The notes under the pieces were generated by a model. That model was not told where the DNA came from. It did no database searches and was given only the letters and a program-made list of their open reading frames with translations. The position numbers were made by a program, and so were the translations under genes. From an uncultured Prevotella sp. (GTDB lineage: Bacteria; Bacteroidota; Bacteroidia; Bacteroidales; Bacteroidaceae): 64,000 nucleotides of DNA. Of this stretch, positions 51,729 to 60,428 are shown one piece after another. The stretch covers positions 52,396 through 116,395 of the forward strand of contig CAMKTS010000005.1 of the NCBI GenBank assembly GCA_946415755.1. Direction: 5' to 3'. Numbering within the stretch: position 1 is the first letter of the stretch; each line of letters begins with the position of its first letter.

Positions 51729-52778
51729 TCATTTCCTTCCTCCTACGATAAATGGCAGGTAGTGGCTTAGCAGCATGGTGATGGGGATGAACACCAGCAG
51801 TGTTAGGAGGCTTGCTGCCAACAGTGCCCCGTCGGTAACCACCGTACTGAAATCCTGTTGTCCTATCCATTTCGTAAAGGGGTGCAGTACGTCCGTATGG
51901 TAGGCAAGGGTGACAATGCTGCCAACAGAGACATACCTGCATGCCTTGCTGCTTCGCTTATCCAGCTTGGCAGCCATCACCAGTACGGCCGCGATGCCTG
52001 TCGTGGCACCGATGGCAAACAAGATGATGCTTCTCCCGTAATGTGCTTCGAAGAGATAAGCCCATCCGTTAAAGTAGCTGACGATGTAGGTCACTGCAGT
52101 CAAAACGATGATGGCTGCCACGCTCCATCCGATGGATGCCTCCCTGCCAGCGGCCATCAACCGCTCAAACGGTTGCCACTCCCTGCAGGCATGTCCTGCG
52201 AGGAAGAAGGGCATGGATATCAATACGTCTACCAGTCCCCACGACATGTCGCTGTCGAACTGGTTGTAGATGATGCTGCCAACGATGCAGATCAGCAGCA
52301 TCGTGATGCGTCCTTGCCGTTTGTTGCCAAAGAAGAGGAACAGAACCTTGATGACGATGAGCGTAAAGACAAACCACAGTTTTCCGCAGCCCATCACATC
52401 GTGCAGAGAGTTGAACCCCAGCAGGATGCCCAATAGCGACCATCCGGCATTGCCACCCGTCGTCATTTCGGGCAGTGCCTTCAACACCGACAGAACGAGA
52501 TAAGGCACCACAAGCATGGTGCCTATCTTCCGCAGACCTGTCGCTATCGGCACGTCGCGCTTAGTAAGGTATCCGGAAAGGAAAAAGAACAGAGCTACGT
52601 TGAACGAGAAGAGCCAAGCCTCCAATCCCTTCGGGAAGCAGTGACAGTAGATAATCATCAGCATACCGAAGGCCTTGGCCCAGTCTACCCAGTTCTTGCG
52701 AGTACCTGTCGTTTCCAAAATGGGCTTGGCGAAAAGGTCGTTCAGAACTTGGCCATCTTGATAGCCACCACCGCACAT
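51729..52778 (-). CDS. Acyltransferase family 3 membrane protein
   Basis: 349 residues with about ten membrane helices. The opening [19 protein letters not shown] and [13 protein letters not shown] match the start of acyltransferase family 3 / OafA-like proteins, including the catalytic His position in YCHCFP. These transfer acetyl or other acyl groups to cell-envelope glycans; the acceptor is unknown. The only in-frame ATG before the conserved region is at 52778, overlapping ribH by 37 bp; an internal alternative start would cut into the first helix. It sits between ribH and xth. Confidence 0.85.
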   Translation of the reverse strand: MCGGGYQDGQVLNDLFAKPILETTGTRKNWVDWAKAFGMLMIIYCHCFPKGLEAWLFSFNVALFFFLSGYLTKRDVPIATGLRKIGTMLVVPYLVLSVLKALPEMTTGGNAGWSLLGILLGFNSLHDVMGCGKLWFVFTLIVIKVLFLFFGNKRQGRITMLLICIVGSIIYNQFDSDMSWGLVDVLISMPFFLAGHACREWQPFERLMAAGREASIGWSVAAIIVLTAVTYIVSYFNGWAYLFEAHYGRSIILFAIGATTGIAAVLVMAAKLDKRSSKACRYVSVGSIVTLAYHTDVLHPFTKWIGQQDFSTVVTDGALLAASLLTLLVFIPITMLLSHYLPFIVGGRK

Positions 52779-53212
52779 TCGTCACCCTTGTTGCCCAGGC
52801 GCCCTCCGGCACGGTCTTTAGCCTGCTGAAAGTCGTTGGTGGTCAGCAGACCGTATACCACGGGGATGCTGCTGGTGGCGTTCAGTCGAGCGATGCCTGC
52901 GGTGACACCCTGACAGATGTAGTCGAAGTGGGGTGTCTCGCCACGGATGACGGATCCCAGGATGATGACGGCATCATAGCCGTCGTTGAGTGTCATCTGG
53001 TGGGCACCGTAAATCAGTTCGAAAGAGCCTGGCACCGTCTTTACGTGGATGTTCTCCGGAAGTGCTCCGTGACGCTCCAGCGTTGACGTACAGCCTTCCA
53101 GCAATGCCCCCGTAATTTCGGGATTCCACTCAGCTACCACGATGCCGAATATCATGTTCGACGCATCGGGTACTTTCTCCAAGTTGTATTCCGAAAGATT
53201 CTTGGTAGCCAT
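52742..53212 (-). CDS. ribH: 6,7-dimethyl-8-ribityllumazine synthase
   Basis: 156 residues, the usual length. Motifs: [51 protein letters not shown] and [20 protein letters not shown], with the conserved catalytic His after GETPH. It makes the lumazine precursor of riboflavin in the cytosol. It starts directly after the TPR-protein stop codon at 53213, so the two are co-transcribed, a pairing I recall from other Bacteroidetes. Confidence 0.95.
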   Translation of the reverse strand: MATKNLSEYNLEKVPDASNMIFGIVVAEWNPEITGALLEGCTSTLERHGALPENIHVKTVPGSFELIYGAHQMTLNDGYDAVIILGSVIRGETPHFDYICQGVTAGIARLNATSSIPVVYGLLTTNDFQQAKDRAGGRLGNKGDECAVVAIKMAKF

Positions 53213-53866
53213 TTAGTTGCTTGCCCTTTCAATATACTTGTCAATGGTCTGGTACTGCATGGAGTTGAAGTATTTCTCCTTCACCTCCTTGTACAGTTCG
53301 AGGGCTTCACTCTTCTTGCCCTGGCTCTCCAGAATCTCACCGGCCTGGATGAGGAAGGTGGGCGACAGTGAGTGGTTATCGGCCATCTTGGCAGCCTTCT
53401 TCAGGTGCTCCACGGCCTTGTCGAGCTGCTTCAGGTGTGCGTAAGCATTACCCAGAGCACCCTCTGCTGCAGGACTAATCATCTGGTCACCCTTGCCGTC
53501 GAACGACTCTATGGCATCCACTGCCTCCTGCCATTTTCCCAAGTTGGCCTGACAGAGACCGATGTAGAGCTGTGCCAGGTTACCGGCATCCGTAGAGCTG
53601 TAGTCGGTAGCGACCTTCTGGAATCCTGTCAGTGCCTTGTCAAACTGCTGCTGGTCGAACAGTTCCTGGCTCTTGGCCAGTTCTGTGCTAGCCTCGTCGG
53701 CACGGGGCTGCAGGTAGTAGTTGTTGAAGAGGATGATGCCGACAATGATGGCGATGACGGCCACGACGGCGACGATGATGGTTTTCTTGTACTTCTCGAA
53801 AAACGCTTCAGTCTTGCTGATCTGCTGCTCTTGAGCGGCAGCCTGCTGTTGAATCTTGTTTGCCAT
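53213..53866 (-). CDS. Membrane-anchored tetratricopeptide-repeat protein (YfgM-like)
   Basis: About 217 residues from the ATG at 53866 (MANKIQQQAAAQEQQ); the frame is open to 53899, but the nearby -7 box favours the shorter form. A cytosolic Gln-rich start is followed by one membrane helix (TIIVAVVAVIAIIVGIILF, about residues 29-47). A periplasmic TPR domain follows (FDQQQFDKALTGFQKVA; EGALGNAYAHLKQLDKAVEHL). The layout resembles YfgM, a periplasmic chaperone-associated protein, but the family is broad. It is the first gene of the ribH operon. Confidence 0.85.
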   Translation of the reverse strand: MANKIQQQAAAQEQQISKTEAFFEKYKKTIIVAVVAVIAIIVGIILFNNYYLQPRADEASTELAKSQELFDQQQFDKALTGFQKVATDYSSTDAGNLAQLYIGLCQANLGKWQEAVDAIESFDGKGDQMISPAAEGALGNAYAHLKQLDKAVEHLKKAAKMADNHSLSPTFLIQAGEILESQGKKSEALELYKEVKEKYFNSMQYQTIDKYIERASN

Positions 53867-53907
53867 TATTTTTGTTGTTTTTTTGTTGTTCGTGAACAAA
53901 TCGGCTG

Positions 53908-53915
53908 CAAAGTTA
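53908..53915 (-). promoter_or_regulatory. -7 box of the TPR-ribH operon
   Basis: The minus strand reads TAACTTTG, matching TAnnTTTG, 41 bp upstream of the ATG at 53866. It is divergent from the recF -7 box 44 bp away. Confidence 0.6.
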
Positions 53916-53958
53916 CAAAATATTTATGAATAATGAATGATGAAAGATATTTTTTTTG

Positions 53959-53966
53959 TAACTTTG
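53959..53966 (+). promoter_or_regulatory. -7 box of recF
   Basis: TAACTTTG matches TAnnTTTG and lies 16 bp before the recF ATG at 53983, so the leader would be short. Confidence 0.6.
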
Positions 53967-53982
53967 CCATCAAAATGGCGAA

Positions 53983-55128
53983 ATGATACTCAGGAAACTG
54001 TCGATACTCAATTATAAGAACATTCGCGAGGCTACGCTCGAACTGTCGCCGAAGATGAATTGCTTCATCGGCCACAACGGTGCGGGCAAGACGAATGTGC
54101 TGGATGCTGTCTACTATCTCTCGTTCTGCCGGTCGGCAACGAACCCCATCGACTCGCAGGTGATTCGCCATGAGGAACCGTTCTGCCTGATAGAGGGAAG
54201 ATACGCTGATGATTCCGGAAATTCCGGAGAATCCGAGAATATTGAGGTAGTCTCCTGCGGCATGAAGCGTGGACAGAAGAAGCACTTCAAGCGCAACAAG
54301 AAGGAGTACAGGCGGCTGTCGGAGCATATCGGCCTGATTCCCCTTGTGATGGTGGCTCCTGGCGACACTCTGCTTATTGAGGGTGGCAGCGAGGAGCGTC
54401 GAAGGCTGATGGATCAGGTGATAGCCCAGTACGACCGTTCCTATATTGATGCACTGACGCGCTACAACAATGCCCTTCAGCAGCGTAACACGCTGCTGAA
54501 ACAGGACAGCGAGGCGGCATTTCAGACGGCGAAGCCCTACGACCCCACGCTGATGGATCTGTGGGAGGAGCAGATGGCTGAGGCTGGTGAGGAAGTCTAC
54601 CGCAGAAGGGCAGACTTTGTGGAACAGCTGACTCCCGTTTTCCAGGACTATTACAGCCAGATCTCTGAGGGTCGCGAACAAGTGGGACTGCAGTATGTGT
54701 CGCACTGTCAGCGAGGCCCGCTTCTGGAGGTTATCCGCCGTGACCGCATGAAGGATTTGGCAGTAGGCTATTCGCTGCATGGTATTCACCGCGACGACCT
54801 AGTATTCACCCTTGGCGGTCACCCCATGAAGCGGGAAGGCTCGCAGGGTCAGCACAAGACGTATGTCATCAGTCTGAAGCTGGCACAGTTTGACTTTCTC
54901 AAGCGGATGGGTGCCAACACGACACCGTTGCTGCTGCTCGATGATATTTTCGACAAGCTGGATGCCCACCGTGTAGAACAGATTGTGCGACTGGTGTCTG
55001 GCGACAGTTTTGGTCAGATATTCATCACCGATACCAACCGCGACCATTTAGACCGGATTCTCAGTCAGTCGGCTCTCGACTATAGCATATTTCATGTGGC
55101 GGAGGGGGAGGTGAGGACTAAAAAATGA
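53983..55128 (+). CDS. recF: DNA replication and repair protein RecF
   Basis: 381 residues. Walker A is GHNGAGKTN (residues 30-38), the ABC-type signature region lies near EGGSEERRRLMD, and Walker B is LLLLDDIFDKLD near the C-terminus. RecF loads RecA at single-strand gaps with RecO and RecR. Residues about 77-87 (SGNSGESENIE) are a low-complexity insert encoded by a TCCGGA-type DNA repeat (54211-54240) and make the protein slightly longer than usual. It is followed by the DciA-like gene, as in many Bacteroidetes. Confidence 0.95.
   Translation: MILRKLSILNYKNIREATLELSPKMNCFIGHNGAGKTNVLDAVYYLSFCRSATNPIDSQVIRHEEPFCLIEGRYADDSGNSGESENIEVVSCGMKRGQKKHFKRNKKEYRRLSEHIGLIPLVMVAPGDTLLIEGGSEERRRLMDQVIAQYDRSYIDALTRYNNALQQRNTLLKQDSEAAFQTAKPYDPTLMDLWEEQMAEAGEEVYRRRADFVEQLTPVFQDYYSQISEGREQVGLQYVSHCQRGPLLEVIRRDRMKDLAVGYSLHGIHRDDLVFTLGGHPMKREGSQGQHKTYVISLKLAQFDFLKRMGANTTPLLLLDDIFDKLDAHRVEQIVRLVSGDSFGQIFITDTNRDHLDRILSQSALDYSIFHVAEGEVRTKK
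54211..54240. repeat. TCCGGA-type repeat inside recF
   Basis: Three near-copies of a 9-10-bp unit (ATTCCGGAA, ATTCCGGAG, ATCCGAGA), read in frame as DSGNSGESEN. It is the same type as the repeat in GH31 at 39500-39529. Confidence 0.6.
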
Positions 55129-55208
55129 GTAATGAGAAATGAGTAATGAGTAATGATGGTTTGCGGAAGCGCAGAGGGAAGAGTGAAGGGAAAAGAGTGA
55201 AGGGTGAA
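55127..55208. repeat. Low-complexity spacer repeats between recF and the DciA-like gene
   Basis: Tandem ATGAGTA/ATGAGAA units (55127-55157) followed by GTGAAGG/AGAGTGA-like units (about 55185-55208). They contain stop and start triplets but no plausible ORF. Confidence 0.6.
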
Positions 55209-55222
55209 AAAGTTAGCATAGG

Positions 55223-55513
55223 ATGTTTAGGAGGAATGTGGAATCGGTGAAAGACGTGCTGCTCAGAGTGATGCGCGAGCAGGGCTTGGAGACACCACTC
55301 AACCAAAAGCGGTTGGTGGAGGCTTGGCCGATTGTGGCCGGGCCGCTGATAGCACGATATACCCTAAACACCTATATCTATAACCAGACATTATATGTGA
55401 GACTGTCAAGTCCTGCGCTGCGTGCCGACTTGAGTATGCGCCGCCAGGAACTGACACAGCAGCTGAACGACATGGTGGGCGAACAGGTGATTACCGATGT
55501 GCGCTTCGGATAA
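55223..55513 (+). CDS. DUF721 (DciA-like) protein
   Basis: 96 residues, a typical size. It opens MFRRNVESVKDVLLRVMREQ and contains LVEAWPIVAGPLIARYT and LYVRLSSPALRADLSMRRQEL, the DUF721 core. DciA-type proteins help load the replicative helicase in bacteria without DnaC; this fits its place next to recF. The last eight codons and stop are duplicated in tandem just after the gene (55487-55543). Confidence 0.85.
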   Translation: MFRRNVESVKDVLLRVMREQGLETPLNQKRLVEAWPIVAGPLIARYTLNTYIYNQTLYVRLSSPALRADLSMRRQELTQQLNDMVGEQVITDVRFG

Positions 55514-55543
55514 TAGTGATTACCGATGTGCGCTTCGGATAAT
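55487..55543. repeat. 28-bp tandem duplication at the end of the DciA-like gene
   Basis: 55487-55514 and 55516-55543 are identical, separated by one base. The first copy encodes the last residues (VITDVRFG) and stop; the second lies outside the gene and ends 12 bp before the convergent cyclo-ligase stop. It looks like a recent slippage duplication. Confidence 0.9.
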
Positions 55544-55555
55544 GACCGCAGCACT

Positions 55556-56137
55556 TCAGTCCTGAAGGGGAACGACGATGACTTCGTCTACCATGATGTC
55601 GTGGTCGTCGGCAGGCACCTCTTCTACCAGCTGGAACGGATAGCAGATTCCTATCTTATAAATATGAGGTACGCACGAGAGGAAGCGGTCGTAGTAGCCC
55701 TTGCCGCGCCCCAGCCGGTGTCCCTTACGGTCGAAAGCCATACCGGGAATCAATGCCGTGTCAATAGAGGCATCATCGGTAAACACCTCCCCGGTGGGTT
55801 CCAGGATGCCGAATACTCCCGGCTTCAGGTCGTCATGGGTGGTATACCTCCGCAGCTCCATCTCCGTGCTGCCGGTAACGCACGGCAGTAAGAGTGTTTT
55901 CCCCTGTGCCAGAAGTGCTTCGAGCAAAGCCTGCGTAGGCACCTCGTCGGGCAGTGCGTGGTAGAGTAGTATGGTTCGTACACTTCTGAAGGCGGCATGC
56001 TCCTGCAGCATGGCCGCCACCCGTAGTGCGGCAGCTTCCTTGTCTGTCGGCAGACAGGCCGCCTTGCGCTGTCGCATCAGCTGTCGTAGTTGCTGCTTGT
56101 CGTTCATGAGCTGTCGTAGTTGCTGCTTGTCGTTCAT
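55556..56137 (-). CDS. 5-formyltetrahydrofolate cyclo-ligase
   Basis: 193 residues from the ATG at 56137, which overlaps the stop of the protease gene by 4 bp. A second in-frame ATG lies 30 bp downstream in an exact tandem copy. The family core is clear: ILLYHALPDEVPT, ALIPGMAFDRKGHRLGRGKG and YYDRFL. It converts 5-formyl-THF and ATP to 5,10-methenyl-THF in the cytosol. The N-terminus repeats MNDKQQLRQL twice because of the 30-bp duplication at 56081-56140; either ATG gives a normal enzyme. Confidence 0.92.
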   Translation of the reverse strand: MNDKQQLRQLMNDKQQLRQLMRQRKAACLPTDKEAAALRVAAMLQEHAAFRSVRTILLYHALPDEVPTQALLEALLAQGKTLLLPCVTGSTEMELRRYTTHDDLKPGVFGILEPTGEVFTDDASIDTALIPGMAFDRKGHRLGRGKGYYDRFLSCVPHIYKIGICYPFQLVEEVPADDHDIMVDEVIVVPLQD

Positions 56138-56140
56138 GAG
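56081..56140. repeat. 30-bp perfect tandem duplication covering the cyclo-ligase start
   Basis: 56081-56110 and 56111-56140 are identical. The unit includes the start codon and ten codons, so the gene has two in-frame starts with identical context. It is in frame and therefore silent apart from adding ten residues. Confidence 0.9.
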
Positions 56141-57792
56141 CGATAGGCCACCTTCTTCAGGTCTTCGTTCTTGGCGGGAGCACTGGGGAAGGCATTGCCA
56201 CTATGGAAGATCTTGAGCGTCTCCATGATGGCAGGGTCGTCTTCGTTCAGGTATTCCATCCATGCCTCCTCGTCAAGCATGTTGTAGACGATGCGGCTGT
56301 TGATATAGCGCTCCAGCAGTTTGTGCGACCGTTGTATCATCAGGTTGCGCCGCTTCAGGCCGTTTTTCTCGGCAAAGGCGACAAATTTCTCCACCGTATT
56401 CTGCTTCACCAGCCATGCCGACAGTTCCTTCATGGTCTTGAATTCGTTCAGCTTCTGGCGGTTCTCGTCGGTATATACATAGCCGAATTGGATGATTTGT
56501 CCGCTCATGGATGCCTGTTTGTAGTAGGAGGTGACGTCGGTGGTGTCCTCGGCTACGAAGATGTCGGGTGTGATGCCGCCTCCACCATATACGGGCCTTC
56601 CCAGTGCAGTATGGTATTCCTTTCCCTCATGCTTGATGCTGTCCTGCGAGAAGAACTCTCCGTGTTCATATCTGCTGAGTAGGTCTTCCTCGTAGTTCTT
56701 GTTGTCGCCCGATATGTAGGGTTTCTGGATGCACCGTCCGGAGGGCGTATAGTATCTGGCAATGGTGAGTCGTATCATCGAGCGGTCGTTGAACTCGATG
56801 GGCTGCTGTACCAGTCCCTTGCCAAACGAGCGGCGGCCGATGATGGTACCACGGTCGTTGTCCTGTATGGCTCCTGCCAGGATTTCGGATGCCGATGCCG
56901 ATGCCTCGTCGATGAGCACCACGATGGGTATCTGCTGGTACGAGCCTCTTCCGTCGCTGCGATAGTCCTGTCTTGGCGACTTCCTTCCCTGAGTATAGAC
57001 GATGAGGCGGTCCTTTGGCAGAAACTCGTTGGCTATCTGTACGGCACTCTGTAGGTATCCTCCCGTATTTCCGCGCAGGTCGATAGCCAGGTTGCTGAAT
57101 CCCTGTTGCGACAGCTTTGCCAGTGCGATGAGCACTTCCGGATAGGTGTTCTCTCCGAAGTTCTTGATACGGATGTATCCTGTTTCCTTGTCGAGCATAT
57201 AGGTGGCGGTGACGCTCTTGGTGGGTATTTCTCCGCGTGTCACCACGATGTCGCGAATCTTCTTCTCTCCCCAGCGCATGATGCCCAGCTTCACCTTGGT
57301 GTCCTTCGGTCCTTTCAGTCGGTGCATGGCCTCTTCGTTGGTCAGTGTCTTTCCTGTAAACGGCTTGTCGTCAACCACCACGATCTTGTCGCCGGCAATG
57401 ACTCCCGCCCTTTCTGCCGGTCCGTTGCCGATGACCTGCTGTACGTGCAGCGTGTCCTGTCGGATGGTGAACTCGATGCCCACCCCCGAGAAGGAACCCT
57501 TCAGGTCGTCGGTGGCCGTCTGCACGTCCTTTGCCGAGATATACACGGAGTGTGGGTCCAGCTCCGAGAGTATCTGTGGCACGGCCTTCTCTACGAGGTC
57601 GTTGACGTTGACGGTGTCTACGTACTGGTCGTCAATGATGTGCAGCAGGTTGTTCAGTTTGTTGCTGCTGCTGTTGATGATGCTCAGCCTGTTGCCTGAG
57701 AAGTGGTTGGCATAGAAGGTACCTATCACGATGCCTATCACGACGCACAATGCCAGCCACATGGGCGAGAATCTATGTTTGTTGTTGTTCAT
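56134..57792 (-). CDS. S41-family C-terminal processing peptidase
   Basis: 552 residues. One N-terminal membrane helix (about 11-27) anchors it facing the periplasm. A PDZ domain (about 100-185, SGVGIEFTI, GPAERAGVIAGDKIV) precedes the S41 protease domain, with catalytic Ser302 (ASASASEI) and Lys325 (SFGKGLVQ). Such tail-specific proteases degrade or mature periplasmic proteins. The stop overlaps the cyclo-ligase start (ATGA), suggesting translational coupling. Upstream is the dCMP deaminase gene, separated by a short TTTCGAT-type repeat (about 57799-57838). Confidence 0.93.
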   Translation of the reverse strand: MNNNKHRFSPMWLALCVVIGIVIGTFYANHFSGNRLSIINSSSNKLNNLLHIIDDQYVDTVNVNDLVEKAVPQILSELDPHSVYISAKDVQTATDDLKGSFSGVGIEFTIRQDTLHVQQVIGNGPAERAGVIAGDKIVVVDDKPFTGKTLTNEEAMHRLKGPKDTKVKLGIMRWGEKKIRDIVVTRGEIPTKSVTATYMLDKETGYIRIKNFGENTYPEVLIALAKLSQQGFSNLAIDLRGNTGGYLQSAVQIANEFLPKDRLIVYTQGRKSPRQDYRSDGRGSYQQIPIVVLIDEASASASEILAGAIQDNDRGTIIGRRSFGKGLVQQPIEFNDRSMIRLTIARYYTPSGRCIQKPYISGDNKNYEEDLLSRYEHGEFFSQDSIKHEGKEYHTALGRPVYGGGGITPDIFVAEDTTDVTSYYKQASMSGQIIQFGYVYTDENRQKLNEFKTMKELSAWLVKQNTVEKFVAFAEKNGLKRRNLMIQRSHKLLERYINSRIVYNMLDEEAWMEYLNEDDPAIMETLKIFHSGNAFPSAPAKNEDLKKVAYRS

Positions 57793-57798
57793 TGTTTT

Positions 57799-57838
57799 TA
57801 TGATGTTTCGATATTTCGATGTTTCGATGTTTCGAGAT
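57799..57838. repeat. TTTCGATGT-type tandem repeat
   Basis: About four copies of an 8-9-bp unit (TTTCGATAT, TTTCGATGT, TTTCGAG) fill the gap between the dCMP deaminase stop and the S41 protease start. Confidence 0.65.
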
Positions 57839-58260
57839 TATTTTCCGAGGTACACCACTTCGATGCCTGCTCGCTCCAGCAGTTCCACGCCGTCGGTGAG
57901 TCGGTATTTCTCACCGTACACCACGCGCTTGATGCCCGCCTGTATAATCAGTTTGGCACACTCTATGCAGGGCGATGCGGTGATATAGATGGTCGAGCCT
58001 TCACTGTTGTTGTGCGATCGTGCCAGCTTGGTGATGGCGTTGGCCTCTGCATGCAGCACGTAGGGCTTGGTGACGTCGTTCTCATCCTCGCATACGTTCT
58101 CGAACCCTGATGGTGTGCCGTTGTAGCCGTCGCTGATAATCATGCCTTTCTTCACCACCAGTGCTCCCACCTGTCTGCGCTGACAGTAGGAGTTCTTGGC
58201 CCATATCCTGGCCATTTCCAGGTAGCGTTCGTCAAATCGCTGTTGCTTCTCCTTATTCAT
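57838..58260 (-). CDS. Deoxycytidylate (dCMP) deaminase family
   Basis: 140 residues with the zinc-binding cytidine-deaminase motif: His70 and Glu72 (LHAEANAI), Cys98 and Cys101 (SPCIECAK). GYNGTPSGFENV is typical of the dCMP deaminase branch, which makes dUMP for thymidylate synthesis. It is cytosolic. The start overlaps the end of the M3 peptidase gene by 8 bp, so it is probably in the same transcript. Confidence 0.92.
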   Translation of the reverse strand: MNKEKQQRFDERYLEMARIWAKNSYCQRRQVGALVVKKGMIISDGYNGTPSGFENVCEDENDVTKPYVLHAEANAITKLARSHNNSEGSTIYITASPCIECAKLIIQAGIKRVVYGEKYRLTDGVELLERAGIEVVYLGK

Positions 58261-60400
58261 CCCTTTTTTGCTTTCTTGCTTTCTTACTTTTCCCTTTCTT
58301 GATTCCGTTACGTTTCAGCAGGGCGTCGATGGTAGGCTCGCTGCCCTTGAAGTTCTTGTAGAGCGTCATGGGGTGCTCCGTACCTCCCTTGCTGAGTATC
58401 TCGTCGCGGAACCGCTGGGCCGTCTTCTGGTCGAAGATGCCGTGGCGCTTGAATACGCTGAAGGCGTCGGCATCCAGCACCTCTGCCCATTTGTATGAGT
58501 AGTAGCCTGCGGCGTAGCCTCCCGCCATGATATGCGAGAACTGTACGGTCATACAGGTGTCTTTCAGCTGTTCACCCATGATGGCCTTCTTCCAGGCCTG
58601 TTTCTCAAAGGCGATGATGTCCTCGTCGAAAGCATCCTTCTGGGTATAGTAGGCCATGTCGAGCAGTCCCAGGCTCACCTGTCGCAGACAGGCTGTTGCG
58701 GCCATGAAGTTACGGCTTTTCACGATGCGCTCTATCAGCTCGTCGGGCAGTGGCTCCCCCGTTTGGTAGTGGACGGCAAAGGTACGCAGGAATTCCTTCT
58801 CGATGGCGAAGTTCTCCATGAACTGTGAGGGCAGTTCCACGAAGTCCCACCACACGTTGGTGCCCGAGAGCGATTCGAAGCGGCAGTTCGAGAACATGCC
58901 GTGCAGCGAGTGTCCGAACTCATGCAGGAAGGTCTCCACCTCTCCCAGTGTCAGCAGTGCCGGTTTGTCTTCCGTGGGTTTCGTCAGGTTCATCACCACA
59001 CTCACATGCGGCCTGACATTTTTAATTTTTAATTCTTCATTTTTAATTTTTAATTTCTCATTTTTAATTTCAATATGCTGTCCCTGGTACTCCGTCATCC
59101 ATGCGCCTCCCTGCTTTCCCCTTCTCGGATGGAAGTCGGCGTAGAATACGGCCAGGTAGGAGCCGTCCTTGTCGAACACCTCGTAGGCCTTGACGTCGGG
59201 ATGGTACACGGGTATGTCCTTGTTTTCCTTGAAGGTGATGCCATACAGTCGGTTGGCCAGTCCGAACACGCCGTCGATCACCCTGCTGAGTTCGAAGTAG
59301 GGTCGCAGCATCTCTGCGTCGATGTTGTACTTCTTCATCTGCAGCTTGTGCGAATAGAATGCGGTGTCCCACGGCCTCATCTTAAGTGACGTATCCTCGC
59401 CGTCCTTTCTCCTTTCTCCCTTCTCCTTTCTCATTTTCACGAGTTCTTCCCGTTCCTTCTCTGCCGTCGGCTTGTAGGCCTCGATGAGGTCGTCGAGCAG
59501 CCGGTAGACGTTGCGGCTGTTCGATGCCATGCGTCGTTTCAGCACGTAGTCGGCATACGTTTTGTATCCCAGCAGCTGTGCTATCTCCCTGCGCAGGTTG
59601 ACGAGTCGCTTGCATATTTCCAGGTTGTTCTCGCTGTTGTCGTGTGTACACACGGTATTGCGCGCCATATACAGCTGTCTGCGCAGTTCCCTTTGTGTCG
59701 AGTAGGTCATAAAGGGTGAGTACGATGGCATGTCGAGTGTGAAGAGCCATCCCTGCATGTCGTGCTCCTTGGCGGCCAGTGCTGCCGCCTCGCGTGCTGT
59801 TTCCGGCAGTCCGTCGAGCTGTGCCTCGTCGGTGATGTGCAGGGTGAAGGCCTTGTTCTCCTTCAGCAGGTTCTGCTGGAACTGCAGTCCCAGCATGGAA
59901 GCCTCTTCGGTAAGTTGCCGCAGCTTTTCCTTTCCCTCCTCGTCGAGCAGTGCCCCTGACCTCACGAATCCCTCGTAGCAGTTGTCCAGCAGTCGCTTTT
60001 CCTCTGGTGTGAGTCGCCGGTGGTGGCGGTGTACGTAGCTGATTCTCTCGAAGAGTCTTGGGTTCAGCCGTATGTCGTTGGCATGCTGTGTCAGGATGGG
60101 CTGCATCTTCTGTGCCAGGGCATCCATGTCGTCGTTGGTCTCTGCCGACAGCAGGTTGAAGAATACGGTACTCACCCTCGACAGCAGGTCGTAGTATCCC
60201 TCGTCCTCCTCGGTGGTGATGATGGTATTGTCGAAGGTAGGCTTTTCGGGGTTGTTGATGGTTTTCTCTATCTGCTCGTTATCCCTGCGTATCCCCTCCA
60301 TGAAGGCCTCTTCGTAGTCCTCCAGTCGGATACGGTCGAAGGGCACCGTGTCGTGCGGTGTTCCGTAGGGTAGCAGGAAGGGATTCTGATGTTTCTCCAT
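58253..60400 (-). CDS. M3-family metallopeptidase (peptidyl-dipeptidase Dcp-like)
   Basis: About 715 residues from the ATG at 60400 (MEKHQNPFLLPYGTPHDTVP); the 15-codon upstream extension has no support. The zinc motif HEFGH (about residues 493-497) and the distal Glu context typical of thimet/Dcp enzymes are present, as is SHIMAGGYAAGYYSYKWAEV. It cleaves dipeptides from the C-termini of oligopeptides. Two low-complexity in-frame inserts (MRKEKGERRKDGED and HIEIKNEKLKIKNEELKIKN) are encoded by DNA repeats at 59404-59436 and 59019-59071. The second lies close before the catalytic HEFGH region. No clear signal peptide is seen. Confidence 0.92.
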   Translation of the reverse strand: MEKHQNPFLLPYGTPHDTVPFDRIRLEDYEEAFMEGIRRDNEQIEKTINNPEKPTFDNTIITTEEDEGYYDLLSRVSTVFFNLLSAETNDDMDALAQKMQPILTQHANDIRLNPRLFERISYVHRHHRRLTPEEKRLLDNCYEGFVRSGALLDEEGKEKLRQLTEEASMLGLQFQQNLLKENKAFTLHITDEAQLDGLPETAREAAALAAKEHDMQGWLFTLDMPSYSPFMTYSTQRELRRQLYMARNTVCTHDNSENNLEICKRLVNLRREIAQLLGYKTYADYVLKRRMASNSRNVYRLLDDLIEAYKPTAEKEREELVKMRKEKGERRKDGEDTSLKMRPWDTAFYSHKLQMKKYNIDAEMLRPYFELSRVIDGVFGLANRLYGITFKENKDIPVYHPDVKAYEVFDKDGSYLAVFYADFHPRRGKQGGAWMTEYQGQHIEIKNEKLKIKNEELKIKNVRPHVSVVMNLTKPTEDKPALLTLGEVETFLHEFGHSLHGMFSNCRFESLSGTNVWWDFVELPSQFMENFAIEKEFLRTFAVHYQTGEPLPDELIERIVKSRNFMAATACLRQVSLGLLDMAYYTQKDAFDEDIIAFEKQAWKKAIMGEQLKDTCMTVQFSHIMAGGYAAGYYSYKWAEVLDADAFSVFKRHGIFDQKTAQRFRDEILSKGGTEHPMTLYKNFKGSEPTIDALLKRNGIKKGKSKKARKQKRDE
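59019..59071. repeat. AT-rich TTTTTAA/TTTTCAT repeat inside the M3 peptidase gene
   Basis: About seven units of TTTTTAA, TTCTTCA or TTTCTCA, read in frame as alternating IKN/EK/LK residues. The same units fill gaps at 717-738, 60966-61010, 61685-61702 and 62746-62772. Present inside a conserved enzyme, it looks like an insertion. Confidence 0.8.
59404..59436. repeat. TTTCTCC repeat inside the M3 peptidase gene
   Basis: About four units of CCTTTCT/CCCTTCT, read in frame as MRKEKGERRKDG. Similar to the repeat in the GH2 gene at 36198-36232. Confidence 0.65.
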
Positions 60401-60428
60401 TTCTCTTGTCCTTTTTATTGATGAATGG

